From positions 620,001 through 684,000 of the forward strand of contig CAVPRI010000001.1 of the NCBI GenBank assembly GCA_963707835.1: 64,000 bases of DNA. Direction: 5' to 3'. Made by a program: the position numbers and the translations under genes. This DNA comes from Bog-473 sp963707835 (lineage in GTDB: Bacteria > Actinomycetota > Acidimicrobiia > Acidimicrobiales > RAAP-2). The notes beneath the pieces are model-generated. The model saw only the letters and a list, made by a program, of their open reading frames with translations, was not told the origin of the DNA and searched no databases. Of this stretch, positions 1 through 9,155 are shown in pieces; positions within the stretch are counted from its first letter, which is position 1; every line of letters starts with the position of its first letter.

Positions 1-2
1 TG

Positions 3-923
3 GACCTGGTGTGGTTCGCCGCCGCCTTCGTGCTCCAAGTGGCCCACTTCGCCTGCACCATCTCCCTCCAGCGCATCGCGCTGCGCACCAAGGCGTGGTA
101 CTCGGTGGCCACCTCGCAGCTGGCCGGCAACGCCATCAGCCTGATCGTGCCGGGGGGAGCGGCCTTCGGCGCCGCCACCCAGTTCCGCATGCTGGCCGCG
201 GCGGGCAATGACCCCGCGACCGCCGTGGGCGGCCTCACCGCCTTCTCGCTCCTGGGCATCGGGGGCCTCCTCGCCCTGCCCCTGTTCGTCCTGCCGGCCA
301 TCCTGGCCGGCACGCCCATCGCCAGCGGCCTGGAGCACGCCGCCCTCCTGGGCCTCGGTGCCTTCGTGCTCTTCGCCGGATTCGGCGCCCTGGTCCTGGT
401 GGCCGACCGGCCCATGTGCTGGGTCGGACAGGTGGTCCAGGCGCTGCGCAACCGGTTCGCGCGGCACGCGCCCCCGATGACCGGGCTTCCCGACCGGCTG
501 GTCTTCGAGCGCAATCGCATCCGTGAGGTGCTCGGTGAACGCTGGAAAGCAGCCATGCTGCTGAGCAGCGGCCGGCTGGCGTTCGACTTCGGCACCCTCC
601 TGGCGTGCATCCGGGCCACCGGTGCCAAGCCCAACCCCTCGCTCGTGCTGCTGGCGTACGCCGTGGCCGGGCTGCTGGCGCTCATGCCGATCACCCCCGG
701 GGGGCTCGGCATCGTGGAGGCCGGGCTCTCGGCGCTACTCATCCTGGCCGGCGTCCCCGGCGGCGACGCCGTGGTGGCCACCCTGGCCTACCGGATCCTC
801 TCCTACTGGTTGCCCATGTTCGCCGGCCCGGTGGCCTACGTGCTGTTCCGCGTGCGCTACGGGTCGCCCGGGGCCGCCCGGGGCGGGAACGGGCCCGGGG
901 GGACCACCCTGGCCGCGGGGTAG
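3..923 (+). CDS. YbhN/AglD2-type (UPF0104) integral membrane protein, 5' end outside the window
   Basis: The frame is open from the window edge to TAG at 921-923, leaving 306 residues; no good ribosome site precedes any internal start, so the N terminus lies upstream. Six to seven hydrophobic segments span most of the length. The motif TPGGLGIVEAG at about residue 230 is the signature of the lysylphosphatidylglycerol-synthase transmembrane-region family (PF03706, UPF0104), which includes the flippase half of MprF and many stand-alone proteins. No aminoacyl-transferase domain follows; the chain ends in a Gly-rich tail. By family it should sit in the cytoplasmic membrane and act on a lipid or glycolipid; the substrate cannot be told from the sequence. 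The neighbouring fucosidase and acyltransferase fit an envelope role, but that is inference. Confidence 0.75.
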   Translation, partial: DLVWFAAAFVLQVAHFACTISLQRIALRTKAWYSVATSQLAGNAISLIVPGGAAFGAATQFRMLAAAGNDPATAVGGLTAFSLLGIGGLLALPLFVLPAILAGTPIASGLEHAALLGLGAFVLFAGFGALVLVADRPMCWVGQVVQALRNRFARHAPPMTGLPDRLVFERNRIREVLGERWKAAMLLSSGRLAFDFGTLLACIRATGAKPNPSLVLLAYAVAGLLALMPITPGGLGIVEAGLSALLILAGVPGGDAVVATLAYRILSYWLPMFAGPVAYVLFRVRYGSPGAARGGNGPGGTTLAAG

Positions 924-1071
924 CGCCCAGTGCCCCGCTCGGCCGGTGCGGGCTGGAAAGGGCCGGTCAAGGCCGGTTTCGGGCCTGCCGATACCCGACG
1001 AGGCGGTTCGCCCGAGACTGGCGACCCAGGCGGAGCCCGGGCGGGGCGAGACACGTTGGAAGGCGATCGGC

Positions 1072-2551
1072 ATGTATGAGGGGACTTGGGAGTCCGTGCG
1101 GACCCACCGCGTGCCCGACTGGTACGACGACGCCAAGGTCGGCATCGCCCTGCACTGGGGTCCCTTCTCGGTCCCCGGGTGGGCGCCGCGTGGCCCGAGC
1201 CTCGACGCGCTCTGGCGCGAGGGCGGGTCGGCCCGGCTGCTGCGGGAGAATCCCCGGGCCGAGTGGTACGGCAACTCCATGCAGATCAGGGGCGGCCCCA
1301 CCCAGCTGCACCACGTCGGGACCTATGGGGACGACTACCCCTACGACAACTTCGTCCGCACCTTCAACGAGGCCGCGGCCGGTGCCGACCTCGATGCGCT
1401 GGCCGGCCTCTGCCGGTCCGCCGGCGCGCGCTACGTGCTGTTGAGCGCCAAGCACCATGACGGGTTCGCCCTGTGGCCTTCGCGCACGGCGCATCCGGTC
1501 AAGGGCCCGTACCACGCCCGCCGAGACCTGGTGGGCGAGCTGACGGAGGCGGTGCGCGACCGGCGCATGCGCATGGGACTGCTGTACTCGGGCGGCTATG
1601 ACTGGCCTTACAGCGGCCGCGTCCTGACCACGGCGGCCGACACGGTCCTGGCCGTGCCCCACGACCGGGCCTACGTGCGCTATGCCACGGCACACTGGCG
1701 CGAGCTCATCGACCGCTACCAGCCCTCGGTCATGTGGAACGACGTGGCCTGGCCGCGGGACCCGCACCTGGCCGAGCTGCTGGCCCACTTCTACAACACG
1801 GTCGACGAGGGGGTGGTCAACGATCGCTGGCGACAGCGCCTGCCGCGCCACGCGCTGAGCAGACGCGCTCATCCGTGCCGGTGCCGGTCTGGCCGAGGCG
1901 GCCCGGCGCCGCCGGCCCGGCGGGCGACCCATCGGTGCCGCTCCCGTGCCGCGCCACTGCGACTTCCGTACCCTCGCCGCGCCCGACGACGCCCTCGCGG
2001 CATCGGGCAAGTGGGAGCTGACTCGCCCGCTCGGGCACTCCTCGGGGGCCAACCGCAACGAGCGGCCCGAGGACGTCATCTCGGACACCGAGCTGATCCG
2101 GACGCTCTGCGACGTGGTGGCGAGGAACGGCAACCTGGTCGTGTCGGTCGGCCCCAGGCCGGACGGGACCGTGGCCGAGGAGCACCTGACCGTGCTGCGC
2201 TCGCTCGGGAGCTGGCTGGCCGACAACGGCGAGGCCATCTACGGCAGCCGGCCCTGGGTGGTGACGGAGTCGGTCACCGCCGAGGGGACCCGCGTCCGGT
2301 TCACCAAGAGCGGCGAGGGTGTGTACGCCCTGGCCATGGGGATGCCCGGCTCCCGGAGGATCACCCTCCGCGGTGTCGACGGCACGCGGACGCGCCGGGT
2401 CCGCCTGGTCGGCACCCGGGCGCAGCTGGCGTGGTCGACCGATCCCAACGGCGATCTCACGGTGACCTTGCCCGAGCAGCTGCCCCTGGCCGCGGTGACC
2501 GTGCTGGACCTGGGGCCCGAGGTCCGGGCACGGCTGCGCGGCGTTACCTGA
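1072..2551 (+). CDS. Alpha-L-fucosidase, glycoside hydrolase family 29, frame interrupted once
   Basis: The start at ATG 1072 follows a GGAAGG box about ten bases upstream. The first part carries GH29 hallmarks: HWGPFSVPGWAP near the N terminus, KHHDGFALWPS, and MWNDVAWP, in which Asp224 matches the catalytic nucleophile of bacterial GH29 enzymes. The frame changes near 1858-1867 (equivalent to one extra base); the second part then gives the expected WELTRPLGHSSGANRNE and the C-terminal beta domain to the stop at 2549-2551. Joined, the protein has about 492 residues, normal for the family. It would hydrolyse terminal alpha-L-fucose from glycans. No signal peptide is visible, so action in the cytoplasm is likely. 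The general acid/base residue could not be placed. The break is of the same kind as in many other genes here, so I treat the gene as probably intact in the organism. Confidence 0.85.
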
Positions 2552-2692
2552 GGTGGCCGCGTCGAGCTGGTCGTGTGGACGCCAGCGCCTGACCGGGCGG
2601 AACGTCACCGGTCGCGTATACGCCGGGGAGGACACCCCGCCGACTACGTTCGGGCCGACCCGAGGACATGCGGGCGAGTGGGGGAGGGACCC

Positions 2693-3358
2693 ATGTTGCT
2701 GGACCTGTTCCTGATCGGCCTGGTGGTGACCCTCGAGCCCATCCCGCTCACGGCCATGATCCTCCTGCTGGCGGCCGAGCGCGGGCTGCTCAAGGGGCTC
2801 GGTTTCACGCTGGGTTGGCTGGTCACCATCGCCGGCATCGTGGCTCTGACCGTTCTCGTGACAGGGGGCAAGCCGCTCATCCCGCAGAGCGCACCGTCGA
2901 CGGGTGCCCTGGCCGCCAAGCTGCTCATCGGCGTGGTGCTGGTCTACATCGGCTACCGCCGCTGGGAGCGCCGGACGCCCGCCGCCCAGCGGGCACCGAA
3001 GAAGCAGCCCAAGTGGATGGCCGGGATCGACCGCATCAACCCGCTGGCGTCGGCCGGGCTCGGCTTCCTGCTCCAACCCTGGGTGCTGGTGGCGGCCGGC
3101 GTGGCCACCATCACCCAGGCCAAGATCTCGTCGACCGCCGAGTACCTGGCCCTGCTGGCGTTCTGCCTCCTGTGCACGGCCAGCTACCTGGTCCTCATGG
3201 TCTACGCCGCCCTCCGCCCGGCGACGGTCAAGGCCCAGCTCAGTGCCCTGCTCGACTGGATCAACGCCCACACCGAGGTGGTGATCGTCTTCCTCTCGCT
3301 CGGCCTGGGGACCTACCTGGTGGCCAAGAGCATCTACGGGTTGGTCTCCACCGGCTGA
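2693..3358 (+). CDS. GAP-family (SfLAP-like, PF11139) integral membrane protein
   Basis: This 221-residue protein starts at ATG 2693 behind GGGAGG. It has about six membrane segments, beginning with LFLIGLVVTLEPIPLTAMILLL, and a basic cytoplasmic loop around residues 85-110 (RRWERR, PKKQPKW). The pattern of an acidic residue in the first helix (LEP), a basic loop and a QPW motif before the next helix resembles the GAP / sulfolipid-1-addressing protein family known from mycobacterial glycolipid transport. Family members are thought to help export cell-envelope lipids; that function is taken from the family and not shown here. It is followed after 64 bases by the acyltransferase gene on the same strand. 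Confidence 0.6.
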   Translation: MLLDLFLIGLVVTLEPIPLTAMILLLAAERGLLKGLGFTLGWLVTIAGIVALTVLVTGGKPLIPQSAPSTGALAAKLLIGVVLVYIGYRRWERRTPAAQRAPKKQPKWMAGIDRINPLASAGLGFLLQPWVLVAAGVATITQAKISSTAEYLALLAFCLLCTASYLVLMVYAALRPATVKAQLSALLDWINAHTEVVIVFLSLGLGTYLVAKSIYGLVSTG

Positions 3359-3422
3359 GCCGCGGCCCGCTCCGGCCGTGCGCTCCGTACGATGGCCCGC
3401 CATGCCGGCGGCCGCCTGACCC

Positions 3423-5501
3423 ATGCCTGCGGGGAACATACGCAGTCACGCTTACTGGCCGCAGCTCGACGGGGTGCGGGCCATCGCCATCGGCGTCGTC
3501 GTGGCCTTCCACCTCGGGTACCTGCGCGGCGGCTGGGTCGGTGTCGACGTCTTCTTCGTGCTGTCGGGCTACCTCATCACTGGCCTCCTCCGCCGGCTCG
3601 AGGCCCGGGGCCCCTTTGCCGGCCTCGACGGGTTCTGGGACCGACGGGCCCGCCGGCTCATGCCGGCAGTTCTCGTTCTGCTGGTGGTCCTGTCGCTGTA
3701 CACCGCCCTGGGCGGTCCGGGGGTGGTCGCCGCTCAGCTCCGCGCTCCGGCGCTGGCCACCTTGTTCTACGTCGCCAACTGGCAGCAGATCCTGGCTGGG
3801 CAGGGCTACTTCGCCCAGTTCACCGCCCCCAGCCCGCTGCAGCACACCTGGTCACTGGCGATCGAGGAGCAGTACTACCTGGTCTGGCCCCTCCTGCTGG
3901 GTGGCCTGAGCTGGCTCTTCCTGCGCGGCCGGCACGGCCGGACCGGGCAGGCCGGCCGAGCGCGCCGGGGCGGGCTGGTCGCAACCGTGGCCGTGCTGGC
4001 CGCGGCCTCGGCGATCTGGATGGGCTTCGCCGCTCACCTCTACGGCCCGAACCGCGCCTATCTGGGGACGGACACCCGGGCCTGGGAGCTGCTCCTCGGG
4101 GGGATGGGCGCGCTGGTCTGGCCGCTCGACCGGTGCGCGCCCGACGCTCGGAGCCGGCTCTGGTCGGTGCTCGGTCCGCTCGGTCTGGCCGGCGTGGTGG
4201 TGGGCACCGCCAAGGCCGGAGGCCCCCCGTGGTGGGTCTGGAACGGGGGGTTGGTGGCTATCGCCGCCTGCGCCGGGCTCGTCGTCCTCTCCTGCGTCAA
4301 GGCGCCCAACGGGGTGCTGGCCCGCACCCTGCGGCTCACCCCCCTGCGCTGGTTGGGCCTGATCTCCTACAGCCTCTATCTGTGGCACTGGCCGGTCATC
4401 GTGTTGATGACGCCCGACACCACCGGGCTCGAGGGCGCAGCACTCCTGGCGGCGCGTCTGGCCGCCATGACCGCGGCGTCGGTCGCCTCGTACCTGGTGA
4501 TCGAGCGACCACTCCGCCGGGCCGACTGGGCCGGCTTGGCCAGGCGCGTCCGCATCCCCGCCTTCGGCATCGCGGCAGCCGCCACGGTGGCGACCGCGGT
4601 CGTGATCGTGGCGGGCACGGTGGCACCGCCGCAGGCCGGCTCGGGCCGGATCACCCAGGCGCAGGCTCCGCAGTCGGCCGCGTCTCACATCCGTCTGCCC
4701 CGCGCCTCGGCGTCCAACCCCTACCGGCTCTGGATCTTCGGGGACAGCGTCATGCAGGACAGCTCTCTCGGCGTCCAGGCGGCGCTCGGTGCGACCGGCG
4801 GGGTGACGACCGCGGTCAACAGCAGCTTCGGCGGATGGGGCCTGAGCACCGACAAGGTCTGGCCTTCCGACGCGTTGGCCCTCATGGCCCAGTATCGGCC
4901 GCAGATCGCCATTGCGACCTGGTCGTGGGACGACGACCTGGCGCTCGACGATCCCTCGGCGTACCAGCGCCGGATCGACGACGTGGTGCGTGTCCTCCTG
5001 GCGCACGGGGTCAGCCTCGTCGTGCTGCTTGAATTCCCCGCCTTCGGGCCCAACAACCAGGCCACGGTGCAGCTCACCGAAGCCCAGCGCACCGCGGCGT
5101 GGGAGCAGCGCCTGCGGACCCAGCAGGCCTGGGACCTCGCCGCGCAACGGGCGGTGGCCGCCTTCCCGACGCACGCGCTGTATCTGCAGACCCATGAGCT
5201 GTTCGCACCCCACGGCTACTTCTCCCCCTGGATGCGAACCGCCGCCGGCACCTGGGTGCGGGCGCGCAAGATCGACAACACCCACTTCTGCCCCTACGGG
5301 GCGGCCGAGCTCGGCGCGCTCGTGACCGCGGATCTGACCCCGGTGCTCGGCCTCGGGCCCATGGCTCCGGGTTGGGAGGTGGGCTCGTGGATCCACGACC
5401 CGCGCTACGACGACCCGGCTGGCGCCTGCCCGGCGGACCAGCCGCCGACGCCGGACTATCGGGGCGTGCGCATCCCGGTCACCGCCTCCCGCCGGAAGTG
5501 A
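3423..5501 (+). CDS. OafA/YrhL-type acyltransferase with C-terminal SGNH domain
   Basis: This 692-residue protein has an acyltransferase-3 membrane domain (about residues 10-400) followed by an extracytoplasmic SGNH-like domain. The R-x10-H signature of the AT3 family is seen at Arg19/His30, followed by GGWVGVDVFFVLSGYLITG and the conserved HTWSLAIEEQYYLVWP. About ten membrane helices follow. The second domain carries FGDSVM near residue 437 (block I, nucleophile Ser) and DNTHFCPYG near residue 618 (Asp/His block). Such fusions O-acetylate or otherwise acylate surface polysaccharides, peptidoglycan or glycolipids; the AT3 half moves the acyl group across the membrane and the SGNH half transfers it. 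Start ATG 3423 is preceded by a TACGAT-like -10 about 35 bases upstream and by no clear ribosome site, so the mRNA leader is probably short. The acceptor cannot be predicted. Confidence 0.88.
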   Translation: MPAGNIRSHAYWPQLDGVRAIAIGVVVAFHLGYLRGGWVGVDVFFVLSGYLITGLLRRLEARGPFAGLDGFWDRRARRLMPAVLVLLVVLSLYTALGGPGVVAAQLRAPALATLFYVANWQQILAGQGYFAQFTAPSPLQHTWSLAIEEQYYLVWPLLLGGLSWLFLRGRHGRTGQAGRARRGGLVATVAVLAAASAIWMGFAAHLYGPNRAYLGTDTRAWELLLGGMGALVWPLDRCAPDARSRLWSVLGPLGLAGVVVGTAKAGGPPWWVWNGGLVAIAACAGLVVLSCVKAPNGVLARTLRLTPLRWLGLISYSLYLWHWPVIVLMTPDTTGLEGAALLAARLAAMTAASVASYLVIERPLRRADWAGLARRVRIPAFGIAAAATVATAVVIVAGTVAPPQAGSGRITQAQAPQSAASHIRLPRASASNPYRLWIFGDSVMQDSSLGVQAALGATGGVTTAVNSSFGGWGLSTDKVWPSDALALMAQYRPQIAIATWSWDDDLALDDPSAYQRRIDDVVRVLLAHGVSLVVLLEFPAFGPNNQATVQLTEAQRTAAWEQRLRTQQAWDLAAQRAVAAFPTHALYLQTHELFAPHGYFSPWMRTAAGTWVRARKIDNTHFCPYGAAELGALVTADLTPVLGLGPMAPGWEVGSWIHDPRYDDPAGACPADQPPTPDYRGVRIPVTASRRK

Positions 5502-5566
5502 TGCCGACCGGGATCCCCCGCCCGGTGCCACCACCCCGGTAACGTGGGACCCGGGGAGGTGCACCG

Positions 5567-5797
5567 ATGCTCGCGTATACGTGGCCGTTGCTCAATTTGT
5601 TCTGGACATTCCTCATGTTCGCCGGGGTCGTCCTGCTGCTGTTCTTCATCATCTGGTGCTTCGTCGACAACTTCCGCCGGCGCGACCACAGCGGATGGGC
5701 CAAGGCGGGATGGACCGCCCTGATCCTGCTGCTCCCCTTCATCGGGGCGCTGATCTACATCGTCGCCCGGCCGGCGGATGCGCTGTTGACCAGTTGA
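5567..5797 (+). CDS. Small PLDc_N-type two-helix membrane protein
   Basis: A 76-residue protein starting at ATG 5567 behind GGGGAGG. It has two hydrophobic helices (residues 5-34 and 48-68) joined by the loop DNFRRRDHSGWAKAGW, which is the typical pattern of the phospholipase D nuclease N-terminal (PLDc_N) domain when found alone. These small proteins have no catalytic residues of their own; a role in membrane or envelope homeostasis is assumed for the family but unknown. It is a close structural relative of the first half of the protein at 10897-11304, which suggests paralogy within the window. Confidence 0.7.
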   Translation: MLAYTWPLLNLFWTFLMFAGVVLLLFFIIWCFVDNFRRRDHSGWAKAGWTALILLLPFIGALIYIVARPADALLTS

Positions 5798-5856
5798 CCA
5801 CTCGTCGATGATCCGACCCGGGTCGACCCGCAGTCGGGTTGGCGTCGCCCGGGTGG

Positions 5857-6132
5857 TCAGCCGATCTCGACCACGGTGACGCGGGAGCGTTCGGGCCCCA
5901 GGGCGTGCTCCACCGCCTTGCGGATGGCCCGACCCTCCGCGCTCAGCGTGCCGCGGTCGGGTGCCGGGCCACGCGCGTCGGCGTGAATCGTCACGTTGAG
6001 CAGGTTTCCCCAGCCCCGTCGGATTTCGACCTGCCGGACGGCGAAGTGGCCCTCGTCGGGATGCGCGTCGGCAATGGCTTGCAGCGCGCGCTTCGCCAGC
6101 TCGGCTTCGACCATCCCGCGAAGTCTGGGCAT
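5857..6132 (-). CDS. Uncharacterised 91-residue protein divergent from the CsoR-family gene
   Basis: The most likely start is ATG at 6132 (minus strand), giving 91 residues; a longer reading frame exists upstream but overlaps the operator and the divergent regulator gene, so it is rejected. The protein is an alpha/beta chain with a helical N terminus (VEAELAKRALQAIADAHP), a strand pair (FAVRQVEIRRG, LLNVTIHADARG) and a final helix-strand (RAIRKAVEHAL, VTVVEIG). No family was recognised; the beta-alpha-beta pattern vaguely recalls small soluble domains of cation carriers. Its promoter must lie in the 127-base gap shared with the CsoR-family gene, where the ATACCC-N4-GGGTAT operator sits, so co-regulation is possible. 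Confidence 0.5.
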   Translation of the reverse strand: MPRLRGMVEAELAKRALQAIADAHPDEGHFAVRQVEIRRGWGNLLNVTIHADARGPAPDRGTLSAEGRAIRKAVEHALGPERSRVTVVEIG

Positions 6133-6196
6133 GCCCCCGGTCGGCGGGAAGGGACCAAAGTCCCGAACTCCGTTCCCATCCCGTGCGCTCGACACA

Positions 6197-6212
6197 ATAC
6201 CCATAGGGGTAT
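6197..6212. promoter_or_regulatory. Probable CsoR/CstR-family operator
   Basis: A perfect inverted repeat ATACCC-N4-GGGTAT lies in the gap between the divergent small gene (start 6132) and the CsoR-family gene (start 6260). A-T flanked C/G tracts of this form are the known binding sites of CsoR- and CstR-type repressors. Its position 48 bases before the regulator start fits autoregulation of the regulator/reductase pair and possibly of the divergent gene. Confidence 0.7.
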
Positions 6213-6259
6213 ACTGGGCAACGGAATCAGGACGAAGAGATGGTGAGAGCGAGGTCGAC

Positions 6260-6529
6260 ATGGAGCTCCCCGAGGACGTGGTGGCGGACGTGCGCAGGCG
6301 CTTGCACCGCGTGGCCGGACAGATCGAGGGCGTCGAGCGCATGCTCGACGCCGGGCGTGAGTGCCGCGACGTGATCACCCAGATCTCCGCGGCCACCAAG
6401 GCGCTCGAGCAGGCCGGCTTCCGCCTGGTGGCCGCCGGGCTGAGCTACTGCGTGGCCAACCCCGCCCAGGCGGCCGACGAGGGCTACGCGCTCGAAGAGG
6501 TCCAACGCATGTTCATGAAGCTGGCCTAA
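6260..6529 (+). CDS. CsoR/CstR-family repressor, probably persulfide-sensing
   Basis: This 89-residue all-helical protein belongs to the DUF156 (CsoR/RcnR/FrmR/CstR) family: RRLHRVAGQIEGVERML followed by CRDVITQISAATKALEQAGF. Two cysteines, Cys35 and Cys64, occupy the two conserved positions. The residue four before the second Cys, which is the essential His in copper sensors (H-x3-C), is Gly60 here. Loss of that His with both Cys kept is the pattern of CstR, which forms a Cys-Cys polysulfide bridge and releases DNA under sulfide stress. The gene is followed after one base by a CoA-disulfide reductase/rhodanese gene, a typical CstR target, and preceded by a matching operator. I therefore favour persulfide over copper sensing; this is inference from residues and context. 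ATG 6260 is chosen because it starts the family's conserved length. Confidence 0.85.
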   Translation: MELPEDVVADVRRRLHRVAGQIEGVERMLDAGRECRDVITQISAATKALEQAGFRLVAAGLSYCVANPAQAADEGYALEEVQRMFMKLA

Positions 6530-6530
6530 G

Positions 6531-8204
6531 GTGGAGCCCCGCCGCATCGTGATCGTCGGCGGCGTGGCCGGCGGGATGTCTGCCGCCACCCGTCTGCGCC
6601 GCCTCGACGAGCGGGCCTCCATCACCGTGGTCGAGCGCTCGGGCCACGTCTCGTACGCCAATTGCGGTCTGCCCTACTTCGTGGGCGGGGTCATCGAGGA
6701 GGAGGACGACCTGCTGCTGCAGACGCCCGAACTGCTCCACGAGCGGTTCCGTCTGGACGTGCGCGTGGGCGTCGAGGTGGTGGCCATCGACCCCGACGCG
6801 CACACCGTCACGCTGCGCCCCACGGCCGAGCCCGGTCCCGAGTCGGTGCTGCCCTTCGACGCGCTCGTGCTCAGTCCGGGCGCCGAGCCCGTCCGCCCCG
6901 CGCTACCCGGCTTCGACCGGGTCCGCGTGTTGCGCACCGTCGAGGATGCTGAACGTCTGGCCGGAGCGGCGCAACGCGCACCGCGCACCGCCGTGGTCAT
7001 CGGGGCGGGGTTCGTAGGCCTCGAGACGGCGGAGAACCTGGCCCATCGCGGCATCGCCACGACCGTGGTCGAGATGGCACCTCAAGTGCTCACCCCGCTC
7101 GATCCCGAGCTGGCCGTGCTGGTGGCCGCCGAGCTCGAGCGCAACGGCGTGGGGGTGCTCACCGGGGCGGGGGTGGCCGAGGTCGTCGAGAGCGGGGTCG
7201 TCCTCTCCGACGGGCGCCTGGTGCCCGGCGACCTGGTGGTGGCGGCCATCGGTGTCCGACCCGACGTGGGCCTGGCCACCATGGCCGGGCTGTCGCTCGG
7301 GCCCCACGGGGGCATCGCCGTCGACGCCGACGGACGGACGAGCGCGACCGACGTCTACGCGGTGGGCGACGCCGTGGAGAAGGAGGACTGGGTGGGCGGG
7401 GGCTCCTCGCTCATCGCCCTGGCCAACGTGGCCAACCGCCAGGGACGCCGGGTGGCCGACTGCATCGCCGGGCAGCCGCCGCGGCCCGCGCCGTCCCAGG
7501 GGACCGCCATCGTGAAGGTGTTCGGCGTGACGGCGGCCATGACGGGCTGGAACGAGCGGCGCCTGCGCGCCGCCGGTCGCCGGTACCGGGTGCTCCGCTC
7601 GCACCCCATGAGCCATGCCTCCTACTACCCCGGCGCCGAGCCCATGGCGCTCAAGCTGCTCTTCGATCCGGGCGACGGGAGCATCCTGGGAGCCCAGGCG
7701 GTCGGCGGTGCGGGGGTGGACAAGCGGATCGACGTCCTGGCCACCGCCATGCGGGCCGGCATGCGCGCCGACGCGCTGGCCGATCTCGAGCTGGCGTACG
7801 CGCCGCCGTTCTCCTCGGCCAAGGACCCCGTGAACATGCTCGGTTACATGGCCGAGAACATCATGTCGGGGGAGTGCGACGTGGCCGAGCCAGAGGAGGT
7901 TGCCGCACTGGCCTCGTCGGGGTGGACCGTGCTCGACGTGCGCACCGAGGCCGAGCACGCCCGGGGTGCCATCCCCGGCAGCGTGAGTGCGCCGCTCGAG
8001 TCACTGCGCGCCCGGATCGGCACCCTCGGGCCGGGGCCGTTCCTCGTGTACTGCGAGGTCGGCCAGCGCGGCCACACGGCCACCATGCTCCTGCACGACC
8101 TGGGACTGGCGGCGCGCAACCTCGACGGTGGCTACCGCACGTGGTCCGCCGCCGACGCCGCCGCGGCGCTCGACCCCGGCAGGCTGGTCGGCGCCCCGGC
8201 GTGA
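6531..8204 (+). CDS. CoA-disulfide reductase / NAD(P)H-dependent persulfide reductase with rhodanese domain
   Basis: A 557-residue flavoprotein starting with GTG one base after the regulator gene, so the two are surely one transcript. The N-terminal FAD motif IVIVGGVAGGMSAA and the active-site SYANCGLPY (Cys45, single redox Cys) mark the CoA-disulfide reductase family; a second dinucleotide fold (AVVIGAGFVGLE) lies near residue 165, and the dimerisation domain contains YAPPFSSAKDPVN. A rhodanese domain follows from about residue 465, with its own active Cys508 in VYCEVGQRG. Enzymes of this architecture reduce CoA persulfide or polysulfide with NAD(P)H and release sulfide. Together with the upstream CstR-like repressor this indicates handling of reactive sulfur species in the cytoplasm. 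Length and motifs are complete. Confidence 0.92.
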   Translation: MEPRRIVIVGGVAGGMSAATRLRRLDERASITVVERSGHVSYANCGLPYFVGGVIEEEDDLLLQTPELLHERFRLDVRVGVEVVAIDPDAHTVTLRPTAEPGPESVLPFDALVLSPGAEPVRPALPGFDRVRVLRTVEDAERLAGAAQRAPRTAVVIGAGFVGLETAENLAHRGIATTVVEMAPQVLTPLDPELAVLVAAELERNGVGVLTGAGVAEVVESGVVLSDGRLVPGDLVVAAIGVRPDVGLATMAGLSLGPHGGIAVDADGRTSATDVYAVGDAVEKEDWVGGGSSLIALANVANRQGRRVADCIAGQPPRPAPSQGTAIVKVFGVTAAMTGWNERRLRAAGRRYRVLRSHPMSHASYYPGAEPMALKLLFDPGDGSILGAQAVGGAGVDKRIDVLATAMRAGMRADALADLELAYAPPFSSAKDPVNMLGYMAENIMSGECDVAEPEEVAALASSGWTVLDVRTEAEHARGAIPGSVSAPLESLRARIGTLGPGPFLVYCEVGQRGHTATMLLHDLGLAARNLDGGYRTWSAADAAAALDPGRLVGAPA

Positions 8205-8210
8205 CCCGGC

Positions 8211-9155
8211 TCAGGCGGGTGGCGTCGGCTCCAACCGGGCGTCGGGGTTGCCGACCAGCTTGGCCGAGAACTTGACCGCCTTGACCGCGCTGGTCACCCC
8301 GGTCTGCAAGGTGGCCCCCACGGCGATGACGATCACGCCGAACCAGAACAGGTGGCGCCAGCCGAGCATCAAGATGCCCAGACGCCCGAGCAGATAGGGC
8401 GGGGAGCACACCACCGCCCCCACCGCGCCGGCCACCACGGTGGCGGCCAGCTTGTCCTTGGTGGTGACCTTGCGTTTGGTCTCCACCCCCACGATGCGCG
8501 CCGGGACGGTCAGGTAGCAGAGCATCATGATGCCGACCACGATGCTCTGGCAGATGGCGAACGGCCAGTGCCCCCAGCGGGTGACGATGAGCCCCGAGAA
8601 GGACAGGGCCAGGCCGATGGAGCAACCCCAGGCCAGGATGGCGCGTAGGTGGCGGTTGGCCTCGGAGAAGGCGGGGCGGATCTCGGGCTTCCCCGGTTGG
8701 GAGATGGCGAAGGCGAACACGCCGTTGAGGTAGAAGCTGGCCGCCGTGAGCGCGGTGACCGCCAGGATGCACGGGATGAGGATCGGGCCGGTGATGACGT
8801 GGAACTGGCGCCCACGGAGCATGTGGATCTTGAGGTCCAGCATGGCCAGCCAGATCCACATGGCGGGGATGATCTGGACCAGGGTCAGCCTCCAGTTGGT
8901 CACCAGCAGCTTGACGCCCTGGAAGAGCATCATGAAGGCGCCCACCACCATGCCGAGCGGCGCCAGCCAGCGCCTGCGCCGGCTCAGGGCCAGCACCGCC
9001 CGCTCCACGGCGGCGTCGTCGCTGGCGTTGATGGCGTCGATCAGGCGGCGGATGGACCCCACGACCCGCCCGCGCCGGGTGCGCCGCTCCCCGGGGGTGG
9101 GCGGTCCCACCGGCGTGCTGGTCCCGGTACCCGGGGTCCGGGGCTCGACCGTCAC
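8211..9155 (-). CDS. Multi-pass membrane protein of unknown function
   Basis: Starting at GTG 9155 (minus strand) behind a GAGGG box, the protein has 314 residues. After a Pro/Thr-rich and basic N terminus (about residues 1-35) come about seven hydrophobic segments, starting with WLAPLGMVVGAFMMLFQGV, and a short charged C terminus. Longer upstream reading is possible but would run into the divergent DUF2252 gene and lacks a ribosome site. I do not recognise a family. It ends six bases from the stop of the convergent CoA-disulfide reductase gene, so the two share a tail-to-tail junction with no room for separate terminators. Confidence 0.6.
   Translation of the reverse strand: MTVEPRTPGTGTSTPVGPPTPGERRTRRGRVVGSIRRLIDAINASDDAAVERAVLALSRRRRWLAPLGMVVGAFMMLFQGVKLLVTNWRLTLVQIIPAMWIWLAMLDLKIHMLRGRQFHVITGPILIPCILAVTALTAASFYLNGVFAFAISQPGKPEIRPAFSEANRHLRAILAWGCSIGLALSFSGLIVTRWGHWPFAICQSIVVGIMMLCYLTVPARIVGVETKRKVTTKDKLAATVVAGAVGAVVCSPPYLLGRLGILMLGWRHLFWFGVIVIAVGATLQTGVTSAVKAVKFSAKLVGNPDARLEPTPPA

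Noticed and set aside
1817..3439. A 540-residue open frame on the minus strand across fucosidase and GAP gene
   Set aside because: It is rich in His/Gln/Arg/Gly with no motif and lies opposite clear genes; typical antisense shadow in GC-rich DNA.
5857..6399. 180-residue version of the small divergent gene
   Set aside because: Its first 89 residues overlap the operator and the CsoR-family gene in antisense and look random; the 91-residue form was kept.
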